This document shows positions 1-6,000 of a stretch of DNA of 7,154 bases, one piece after another (position 1 is the first letter of the stretch; each line of letters opens with the position of its first letter). The notes under the pieces were generated by a model that was not told where the DNA came from, searched no databases, and worked only from the letters and a program-made list of their open reading frames with translations. Both the position numbers and the translations under genes were made by a program. Where the stretch lies: contig JAKQBV010000423.1 of NCBI GenBank assembly GCA_029573925.1, positions 1 to 7,154 on the forward strand. The letters are read 5' to 3'. Source of the DNA: a bacterium (lineage in GTDB: Bacteria > UBP15 > UBA6099).

Positions 1-414
1 CGAGGACACCGCTATTAGCTTGCCCGCTCCCCGGCTTCGCATCGACGGCAGAAACGCCTGAAATACCGCGGCTGTCCCTATGACATTTATTTCCAGACAT
101 TTGAGGGCTTTCTCAAGGTCAACCTCTTCAAACGGGCCGAAAAAACCTATCCCTACGTTCGACAGAACGACATCCGCGCGTCCATATTTCTTCAGCGTTT
201 CATCGCGGAATTTCAGTATCCCGTCCCTGTCAGTCACATCTATCTTCTTTAAAAGAGGGTCTCTGCCCGCGCGGCGCAACTCTTCTTCCAAAGTTCCAAC
301 GCTTTCGCCGTCGACGTCGAAACCCGCGATTTCATCCCTGGATTTCGCAAGCAGCTTAGCCGTCTCGCGGCCCATGCCCTGACCAAGTCCTGTTATAACC
401 ACAACCTGTTTCAT
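1..414 (-). CDS. Classical short-chain dehydrogenase/reductase (SDR), N-terminal part, cut by the left window edge
   Basis: This reading frame starts at ATG 412-414 and stays open to base 1, giving 138 residues of a family that is usually about 250 long. SDRs use NAD(P)H to oxidise or reduce alcohol and ketone groups in the cytoplasm. Visible hallmarks are the Rossmann glycine motif TGLGQGMG (residues 8-15), an acidic D33/D35 at the end of the second strand (which usually favours NAD over NADP), DVTD at 59-62, NVGIG at 86-90 in place of the usual NNAG/NAG, and the structural Asn N110. The last residues, VSS, are where the catalytic Ser is expected, so the YxxxK pair must lie outside the window. 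GGAGGT 7 bases upstream fixes the start. The gene follows the epimerase gene by 75 bases on the same strand and is probably its operon partner. The substrate cannot be told. Confidence 0.93.
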   Translation of the reverse strand, partial: MKQVVVITGLGQGMGRETAKLLAKSRDEIAGFDVDGESVGTLEEELRRAGRDPLLKKIDVTDRDGILKFRDETLKKYGRADVVLSNVGIGFFGPFEEVDLEKALKCLEINVIGTAAVFQAFLPSMRSRGAGKLIAVSS

Positions 415-421
415 AATCGCG

Positions 422-427
422 ACCTCC
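422..427 (-). promoter_or_regulatory. Strong ribosome-binding site of the truncated SDR gene
   Basis: The minus strand reads GGAGGT, then 7 bases, then ATG at 414. This near-perfect Shine-Dalgarno decides the start codon. It lets the gene be translated independently despite the 75-base gap to the gene before it. Confidence 0.8.
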
Positions 428-489
428 AGAGAATTTTAGTAAACGACATCAAGCCTTGCGCGCCCTGCCAGTATTCTTCAACATCGCCG

Positions 490-1485
490 CTAGCGCGCGG
501 CGGCTGAATTCCGCCTGTGCCATTCTCCCATCTGCTTCATTGATTCCTTGAAATCAGGATATATAAACTTATAACCGGTTTCCTTCAGCCGGGTGTTGTC
601 GACCACATAGTCGTCGGAAAGATATTTCACCGCGTCATACTCAAGATCGGGTATTTTTCCTTTTCGTTCCGAAATGAATCCATCCGCGAGAGCGATAAGC
701 TTTACAATCTCAAGAGGGATCTTCAAAGAAGGCGGTTTAGCGCCGAACGCTTTCGCCGCCAATGATAGCGCCTCTGCAAGGGTAGGATGACTGTCGTCTG
801 CGATATTGAAGGCTTTGCCAACCGCTGAGTCAATATATGAAAGATGATCGAGGGCCGCCGCGACATCTTCCGCCCTTACGTTGGACAAAAATTGCCGTCC
901 GTCGCCGGGAATGACGGATATCGAAGTCGGCCGGGAAAACGCCTTCCCCGCTCCGTCATTGCATCCGGGACCGTAAACAGTGCATGGACGCGTGATTATC
1001 GCCGGGAACCCGGCATCGATCTTTTTCCACAGCACATCTTCGCCGTCCCTCTTGCTTCGTCCGTAATTGTCCTTCGGATTGCGCGGTGAATCCTCTTTGA
1101 ACGGCTTGCCCGTGTAAGGCCCATAAACGCTCGTTGAACCGCAATGCACATACCTTTTCACTCCGGATTCCATTGCCAGCGTCGCTATCCGCTCTACTCC
1201 CGCCACGTTGGTCGGACTGAGCTTTTCGTACGGAGTTGAAAAATTGCAGATTGCCCCGAGATGAAATATCCTGTCAACCCCGCCCTCAAAAAGCGCCGGC
1301 AACGTCTCAGGCTTCGTTAGGTCGGCGGCGACGAATTCGACTCCTAACCTGTCGAAAAAAGATGTGTCCTTTCGAGATCTGGCCGAAGCTCTTACCTTCA
1401 CGCCGCGCCCCGATAGATACTCGACAAGATGTCTGCCCATAAAACCCGCCGCCCCGGTCACAAGCGTTATTCCTGTAAATTCCAT
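490..1485 (-). CDS. NAD-dependent epimerase/dehydratase-family protein (extended SDR, 3beta-HSD/GalE-like)
   Basis: This 331-residue protein has the usual length of an extended SDR. Such enzymes bind NAD(P) in an N-terminal Rossmann fold and act on nucleotide sugars, sterols or other hydroxyl compounds. Seen: GAAGFMG (residues 11-17, the GxxGxxG nucleotide loop), AADLT (53-57), HLGA (75-78), the catalytic Ser region GSTSVYG (116-122), the catalytic YGRSK (Y141, K145), RPCTVYGP (166-173) and a later SNVRAEDVA stretch typical of the substrate-domain boundary. Family membership is firm; the substrate is not. Beside an SCP2-like protein, a 3beta-hydroxysteroid-dehydrogenase-type activity on a hydrophobic substrate is an inference, and a sugar epimerase is the main alternative. 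AAGGAG lies 8 bases before ATG 1485 and overlaps the stop codon of the PadR gene, which points to translational coupling. Confidence 0.95.
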   Translation of the reverse strand: MEFTGITLVTGAAGFMGRHLVEYLSGRGVKVRASARSRKDTSFFDRLGVEFVAADLTKPETLPALFEGGVDRIFHLGAICNFSTPYEKLSPTNVAGVERIATLAMESGVKRYVHCGSTSVYGPYTGKPFKEDSPRNPKDNYGRSKRDGEDVLWKKIDAGFPAIITRPCTVYGPGCNDGAGKAFSRPTSISVIPGDGRQFLSNVRAEDVAAALDHLSYIDSAVGKAFNIADDSHPTLAEALSLAAKAFGAKPPSLKIPLEIVKLIALADGFISERKGKIPDLEYDAVKYLSDDYVVDNTRLKETGYKFIYPDFKESMKQMGEWHRRNSAAAR

Positions 1486-1493
1486 TTTTGATG

Positions 1494-1499
1494 CTCCTT
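1494..1499 (-). promoter_or_regulatory. Ribosome-binding site of the epimerase gene, overlapping the PadR stop codon
   Basis: AAGGAG sits 8 bases before ATG 1485. Its first bases are shared with the TAA stop of the PadR gene (1498-1500), so a ribosome ending PadR is placed directly on the next start signal. Confidence 0.8.
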
Positions 1500-2052
1500 A
1501 TACTCCGGCAACTCTGCGCGGTCGGGTTCCGGCGGTCTCAGATTTGATTTCTTCCTTCGCCCGCTTCAACCATTCCAGCATCGACACGTTTAGCATCAGC
1601 CCAAGCTCGCTCAACAGTCGCGCCTGAACGTTGCCGAGCGTCCTTCTGGGAGCCTTGCCCCGCCTCTGTTCAAGTTGCTCTTCGTATAATGCTATCTGTT
1701 CATCTATGCGTTCGAGAGCCAGAGTTGGCTCGCCGAAACCGAAAAAAGCGAACCTCAGCAGAAACGGGTCGCGGATCGTCAACCCTCTCTCCGGCTCGCT
1801 TTCTAGCCACCTGCGGAACTCCGCTCGCCCTTCTTCCGTTATCGAATAAAGCTTCCTGTCAGGAGCGCTCTCCCCCTCGACCCTCGACATGGTCACAAGC
1901 CCTTCTTCTCTCATGTCCCTCAACGCCGGATATATCTGCCCGAAATTCACGGTCCACATGTGTCCGAAGTCGCGCTGCAATAGCTCTTTTATCCTGTATC
2001 CATGCATGTCTCCGAAATGAAGAAGCCCAAGTATCGCGTGTTTCACTCCCAT
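1498..2052 (-). CDS. PadR-family transcriptional regulator
   Basis: This 184-residue protein matches the two-part PadR plan. The winged helix-turn-helix covers about residues 3-80. Seen there are KHAILGLL, HGYRIKELL and GQIYPALRDMREEGLV (recognition-helix region), then a wing ending in LYSITEEGRAEFRRWL. A charged, helical C-terminal half (about 90-170, of the Vir_act_alpha_C type) serves dimerisation. PadR proteins are mostly dimeric repressors released by small hydrophobic or phenolic ligands, and they often control their own operon. Here the gene lies inside the operon, 31 bases after the SCP2-like gene and 12 bases before the epimerase gene. I therefore infer autoregulation through the dyads over the upstream promoter. 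GGGGAT shortly before ATG 2052 is a modest ribosome site. The ligand is unknown. Confidence 0.95.
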   Translation of the reverse strand: MGVKHAILGLLHFGDMHGYRIKELLQRDFGHMWTVNFGQIYPALRDMREEGLVTMSRVEGESAPDRKLYSITEEGRAEFRRWLESEPERGLTIRDPFLLRFAFFGFGEPTLALERIDEQIALYEEQLEQRRGKAPRRTLGNVQARLLSELGLMLNVSMLEWLKRAKEEIKSETAGTRPRRVAGV

Positions 2053-2083
2053 ATCAATCCCCGTTTCAATCCTTATGCCGCAA

Positions 2084-2524
2084 TCAGACTTTTTTCAACG
2101 CCAGCTCTCCCTGCCCCATTTCCACGAGACAGACAGGAAACAATTCAAACGCCGGTCTCACTACCGGCAGCAACCTCATCATTGCCGTCACATTTCCGCC
2201 CTGTTTCACCTTCCCCTTGGTTATCGCAACAATAGGATTCTCCATGCCATGCCAGAACCTGTGCGAGTGGTCCGCCGACTGCTTCGACCAAACGTCTTCC
2301 TTCTTGTCGCACGGCCCAAGATAAAAATCGCCGAAGTAGCCCGGTTTCGTGGGCGGATTCTTCAGGTCAATCGTCACTTCCCCGTCGGGGTCCGTATATA
2401 TGAACTTAATTATTATACCGGCGCGCGCCATCTTTGCGCCTATCTTTTCGTCCGTCAGAACCCGGCCTAGAAAGTAATTATAAATCTCGTAAAGATGCTC
2501 CGTGTCTCGATAATACTCGCTCAT
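2084..2524 (-). CDS. SCP2-like (sterol carrier protein 2 fold) lipid-binding protein
   Basis: This 146-residue protein has no catalytic motif, no signal peptide and no membrane segment, and is probably cytoplasmic. I place it in the SCP2 sterol-binding family from its pattern. An N-terminal helical stretch is followed by IIIKFIYTDPDGEVTIDLKN (about 37-56), the usual paired strands with an acidic turn. Then come DVWSKQSADHSHRFWHGMENP and AITKGKVKQGGNVTAMMRLL, matching the family pattern of Ser-Ala-Asp, FWxGxxN and an AxxKGKxxxxG strand before a helix. SCP2 domains hold fatty acyl chains, sterols or similar hydrophobic molecules in a tunnel. This is the first gene of the four-gene operon, so it may carry the substrate for the two SDR enzymes; that role is inferred. 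The start at ATG 2524 follows a GGGGGC stretch 6 to 7 bases away, a weak ribosome site. The family call rests on pattern memory without alignment. Confidence 0.78.
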   Translation of the reverse strand: MSEYYRDTEHLYEIYNYFLGRVLTDEKIGAKMARAGIIIKFIYTDPDGEVTIDLKNPPTKPGYFGDFYLGPCDKKEDVWSKQSADHSHRFWHGMENPIVAITKGKVKQGGNVTAMMRLLPVVRPAFELFPVCLVEMGQGELALKKV

Positions 2525-2571
2525 GAAACGCCCCCATGAACATATTTTTACGAATCAACAAGAAAGCGATG

Positions 2572-2586
2572 TTTGACTATATCAAA
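2572..2586. promoter_or_regulatory. Perfect dyad TTTGA-N5-TCAAA at the expected transcription start
   Basis: TTTGA (2572-2576) and TCAAA (2582-2586) form a perfect 5-bp inverted repeat just downstream of the -10 box of the operon promoter, near where transcription would begin. It is a candidate operator half-pair for the PadR protein encoded in the operon. In AT-rich DNA a dyad of this size can also arise by chance. Confidence 0.35.
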
Positions 2587-2648
2587 ACAATATATATCGA
2601 TTTTATACTGATGTCAAGAGCTTTTGTTTTTGAATGTAACATCTTCAT
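2577..2648 (-). CDS. Possible 23-residue small ORF with a strong ribosome-binding site
   Basis: ATG 2646-2648 is preceded by GGAGGT (2655-2660) at a 6-base spacing. The frame runs 23 codons to TAG at 2577-2579. The peptide begins MKMLHSKTKALD and ends in a hydrophobic SIYIVLI tail. It spans the whole promoter of the SCP2-like operon, so it could only be translated from a transcript begun further upstream, for example from the tRNA promoter by read-through. Against it, the isoleucine codons are mostly ATA, the AT-rich DNA is already explained by a promoter, and I know no family for it. It could be a leader peptide, a small membrane-active peptide or chance. Confidence 0.25.
   Translation of the reverse strand: MKMLHSKTKALDISIKSIYIVLI
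2580..2607. promoter_or_regulatory. 28-bp imperfect dyad over the -10 box, candidate operator
   Basis: Read from either strand, this block begins TAT and ends ATA, with an 8-bp self-complementary ATATATAT core. Eleven of 14 base positions match between the half-sites. It covers the -10 element and most of the spacer of the operon promoter, so a bound dimer would block RNA polymerase. PadR dimers bind dyads of about this size, often with ATGT/ACAT half-sites. Those half-sites are absent here, so the assignment to PadR rests on position and symmetry alone. Confidence 0.4.
2589..2617 (-). promoter_or_regulatory. Sigma-70-type promoter of the SCP2-PadR-SDR operon
   Basis: On the minus strand TTGACA (2612-2617) is followed after exactly 17 bases by TATATT (2589-2594). 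The -35 box is perfect, the -10 box matches five of six consensus bases, and the spacing is optimal. Transcription should begin near 2582, giving a leader of roughly 58 bases before ATG 2524. It is the only strong promoter seen ahead of the four-gene cluster. A promoter this strong fits control by a repressor. Confidence 0.8.
2634..2642. promoter_or_regulatory. ATGT-A-ACAT palindrome upstream of the -35 box
   Basis: This 9-base perfect palindrome lies 16 bases upstream of the -35 box of the operon promoter. Its ATGT and ACAT arms are the half-sites reported for several PadR proteins, but those are usually spaced by 8 bases and here only one base separates them. It overlaps the start of the possible small ORF. 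Weak candidate. Confidence 0.2.
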
Positions 2649-2693
2649 TTCTCAACCTCCAGTTGAACGGCACACAAAAATACAAGTGAACAA

Positions 2694-2760
2694 AATGCTT
2701 TTTCTCTTGCCGTTATTCGAGCCTAGTTTGATAACACAATGAAACTGCTGAAAAAGCATT
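2694..2760. repeat. 11-bp perfect inverted repeat with a 45-base loop, between tRNA and operon
   Basis: AATGCTTTTTC (2694-2704) and GAAAAAGCATT (2750-2760) are exact inverted copies. A nested 5-bp pair, GTTAT (2712-2716) and ATAAC (2731-2735), lies inside. In RNA read leftward this could fold into a long stem with an inner hairpin, followed by a T-rich stretch (TTTTGTT). It could weakly terminate the tRNA transcript, protect its 3' end, or be the remains of a small mobile repeat. The stem is AT-rich and the loop long, so it is not a classical intrinsic terminator. Confidence 0.5.
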
Positions 2761-2784
2761 AAATTGTAGAGAAATGATTTCCTG

Positions 2785-2857
2785 AGCCAACGGTCGGATT
2801 CGAACCGACGACCTGCGCATTACGAATGCGCTGCTCTGCCAGCTGAGCTACGTTGGC
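2785..2857 (-). tRNA. tRNA-Thr (anticodon CGT, reads ACG)
   Basis: The minus strand folds into a full cloverleaf. Acceptor stem GCCAACG pairs with CGTTGGC, and D stem GCTC with GAGC around an 8-base loop containing GG. Anticodon stem GCGCA/TGCGC holds loop TTCGTAA, which puts CGT at positions 34-36. A 5-base variable loop is followed by T stem GTCGG/CCGAC with TTCGAAT. The first 72 bases are the paired body and base 2785 gives the discriminator U73. The CCA end is not encoded and must be added by the CCA-adding enzyme. U73 is unusual for a bacterial tRNA-Thr, where A73 is common. The gene has its own promoter upstream. Confidence 0.97.
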
Positions 2858-2868
2858 GAACCGGGAGG

Positions 2869-2882
2869 CGGAATCAATTCCG
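2869..2882. repeat. Short perfect palindrome in the tRNA leader
   Basis: CGGAAT (2869-2874) and ATTCCG (2877-2882) are exact inverted copies around CA, 12 bases upstream of the mature tRNA 5' end. In the precursor RNA this could form a small hairpin next to the RNase P cleavage site. Function not known; it may be incidental. Confidence 0.35.
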
Positions 2883-2931
2883 TCCTGCCCGTTTATTATC
2901 TAATCAAAGTCCCATTCAAATTGCACAATAG

Positions 2932-2959
2932 ATTCTAATTTACTGGTTTTTTATGTCAA
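2932..2959 (-). promoter_or_regulatory. Sigma-70-type promoter of tRNA-Thr
   Basis: On the minus strand TTGACA (2954-2959), 16 bases of spacer and TAGAAT (2932-2937) form a near-consensus promoter. Transcription should start near 2925, giving a precursor leader of about 68 bases before the tRNA at 2857. The -35 box shares TCTTGACAT with the operon promoter at 2612-2617. It lies 61 bases beyond the stop codon of the giant protein gene, so the tRNA is transcribed separately from it. Confidence 0.7.
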
Positions 2960-3019
2960 GACTCCTTTCATTTATCTTTCTCGGCTCTACGGCATTATTG
3001 CATTCCTTCTTTGCGGCCT

Positions 3020-6000
3020 CTATCTCACTATTGAGAACTTGCCTTTGTGAGTGACTTCGTAGTTTGTCGTGCGGGCGGTCATGTAGTAGAGATAGACTCC
3101 GGATGCCAACGGTCGGCCTGCGGCATTCACGGGGTTCGTCCAGTGCAACAGGGTATATGCGTTGTTCTCCAAGACGTTGCTGAAGTCGGTTGGCGCGTTG
3201 CCGTTCACCACTCCGGCCAGCGTCGCCACAAGAGACCCTCTGATGTCGATAACTTTTATCTCTATGTTGATCGGCCCGTATCCGCTCAGCCCTCCGGCGG
3301 CGAACTTGATTCCGTCCGCCCAGTTGCGCGACTGCACGTATGGGTTCGGGTATGTCCGGATGTCGGTTATCTGCAGAGGCACGAGCACGGGAGCCTGCAG
3401 CCCTGTCCTGAACCCCAGCGTGTCGTACCTTGAGAAGTGTTTCGAGAACACGGTAATCGTCTTGTTTACCTTGTCCACAGCTCCGTCCATGCGAACCCAT
3501 TGAGGCGGGATTGCGTTTTTGTCCCAGTAGTAAACTGCCAGCGTGTCGGCGCTGATGGTTCCGCCGGATGTCAGAACTCCGTCTATCCTGCATGTGTTCG
3601 TTAATGAATCATAAGTAAACGCTTTCGTTCCGGCTGCGGTCGCCACGTGCACGTTCTCCGTGCCGGCGTCAACGTATCCGTCGGCGTCGTTGTCGCAGTA
3701 TCTGAATATCAGGCGCGCGTATGACTCGAAGTTGGTGCCGTCGGGGAAATACTCGCGCGCTTCGCCTGCCTGCACTATGAAGTCGTTGGTCGGATTGACC
3801 GGACAATCGGGCAGCCCCACCCCGCCGCAGTACGCTGTCGGGTCCGCGTTATAGAACACCGTGCTGCTTGCCACCACGTTCGGCGGGAACACGGCTGTTA
3901 TTATTCCGTCTTGGAACAGTATTCCTCCGCCTTCGTTAACCTCGCTTTCGTCTCCGAGGGTGAGCATCCTCAGATAAGCGCCGGCTCCTAAGTACATCTG
4001 CGACACCTGAACGAACGGCGAGTTGGGCTTGTTCGGGCACGCGGACGCCGCGTTCGTCGGACACTGCGCCAGCGCCATCTCGTTGTTGTCCACATTCCCC
4101 ATCAACTGCGGCGAGAATATCGCTCCTTGGCTCTCAGGCTGATCGAGTATGTACTCAAGGAATATGTCGTAGTTGCTCGAACCGAACATCTGGCTTACCA
4201 GATTGTCCATGTCCGCGCTGGCCTGTTCGAGGTCAAGAGCGTTGTTGCGGTCTATCGAGTATGAAACAAGCTTTCCGTCAGCCGACCAGTTCGGGAAGTT
4301 GGCGGGCATTGTGTGGGCGTCGTACTTGTAGATTGGGTACACGCCTGTGTCCGTCAAAGAGGAAATCGGCAGAGTCGCTTTCGCAAATCCGGAATGCTCG
4401 GCGTCGAGGTTGATTATGTACACGCTGGTCTTCGACGGCGGCGTCGGGTTCGTGTTCCCCGGCGTGCGGTCCCACGCTAGGAACGATATCATCTTGCAAT
4501 CGGGAGACCACTTGGGCTTCATCGGCCACACCTGATTTACAGAGTAAGCTCCTGCTCCGTGGAAGTTCGTCACTTTTATCAGGTTGTCTCCGCCGCCAAC
4601 CGTGTATTCGCTGTCGGCGTTGGTGTCTGAGATCATCACGATGTTTGCGTTCGTTGTGGCCGCGCCGTCCTGCGCGCATGCCGGGCCGCAAACGTAATCC
4701 TCCGCGTTCGCCGACGGCTTGCGCACCGCCAACAGCTTGCTTTGGTATGCCGCCGCGCATTCCGCATAATTGCCGGACGCGTTCGGGTCCCACCAGTCCG
4801 CGTCGTCGTCCAACGGAACAATGTTTTGCCCCATCTGCCTGAGCGTCGCCGGATATTCGACAAAACTCGACCCTCCGCTCATCATGCCAAGATAGCTGTT
4901 GACGGTATTAGGCGTCACTTCTATTTCTGTGACAAAATCCCCAAAGTCGTGTTGAATGTTCGTCACTTCTGCAATTTCTGAGTGGGCAATCTGCCCTGTG
5001 AAAGAATCCAATTCGTAAATCGAAACCTTATCGCCGATGTTAATTAATATACCGGGATTGAGGTTGACTTTGATTGTGTCATCTCCAACCGTAACATCTT
5101 CCCAGACCATTTCAGAGGCGATGACAGGCCCGGCGGGCGGATAGTCGTATTGATCTCCGACTGACTGTCCGACTCCAACCGTCGAGTCGACCCAGAAAAG
5201 TTTGTTTCTTCCAGTCCCGATATGATCGGGAGCGGCAAATATCACCTTGGACGCGTCGGCGGTCCATGTCACATCGCTTGAAGGATCGACGCCGTATGTG
5301 GCAAATCCGTCATTGACGTTGCTGGTCAACCGCGCGCAATCCGTCAGAATGCCGCCTGAAAGAGTCAAAGTGTAAATATTGAAGTTGGAATACTCCGAAT
5401 CCCCAATGGCTGCGTTTCCATCGCAGGGGTTTGACTGGCGCGACGTGAAAAGCATCTTTCCTCCGTCGTAACTCCACATCGGCGACAACACAATCGCCTG
5501 AGCTGTAGTGTCCGGCGTGGGAACAAACACATCTTCAACATCCACGATTCCTGTGAAACTGTCGGACTCCGGAATTCCTTTGTGGGGTCTAATCAATAGA
5601 TAAAGAGGCGAATTTTCCCCGACCTTGTGCGAAAGCGGCGTCGCTCCGAAATATGCGGAGGATATCATTATGGGAGTCTGCGGATCATCAGAGGGCAACT
5701 GTTCGGCTGTTACAGAGAAACACGCTTTTCCTTTGACCAGATTGCCTTTGATGACAGTTTGGTTCGGCTGTGAAAGAGCGGCTGCGGGAACAGTCACGTT
5801 TGCGAATCCTTGATTGATATCAGCCAAGTTTTCGGTGATATCCATGCCTGAATCCGGAGCTTGGGAAAGTGTTAGTTCAACTATGTCGTCGCTCCAGCCG
5901 CCTTCGTCCACAAGTATGCCGCATCCGTCTATCAACGTCACACAAACAGTCTCGCTGCCACCGTTCGGAGTAGCTGTTATCGTCGTTCCGGGCGCGCCCG

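Noticed and set aside
80..382. Plus-strand ORF of 100 residues at the left edge
   Set aside because: It is antisense to the SDR gene, whose motifs are unmistakable. Its Ser/Arg/Pro-rich sequence is typical of a shadow frame.
2712..2735. GTTAT...ATAAC as an integron attC site
   Set aside because: The arms lack the RYYYAAC/GTTRRRY consensus, and no integrase or gene cassette is present.
2536..2742. A 68-codon plus-strand ORF in the AT-rich gap
   Set aside because: It runs against the operon promoter, has no ribosome site, and its composition is explained by AT-rich DNA. A plus-strand gene here would be the only one in the window.
2773..2783. GAAAT-C-ATTTC just after the tRNA as an intrinsic terminator
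   Set aside because: The stem is short and all but free of GC, the loop is one base, and no T-run follows directly.
2786..3116. 12-base direct repeat GCCAACGGTCGG at 2786-2797 (tRNA 3' end) and 3105-3116, as possible att sites
   Set aside because: The second copy encodes the conserved GRPLASG segment of the giant protein, so it is explained by coding. A 12-base match is expected about once by chance in 7 kb, and there is no integrase.
2940..3593. A 217-residue minus-strand ORF overlapping the end of the giant protein gene
   Set aside because: It is highly basic and polar and resembles no family I know, and it overlaps a frame with clear domain motifs. It is a shadow frame that extends past the real stop by chance.
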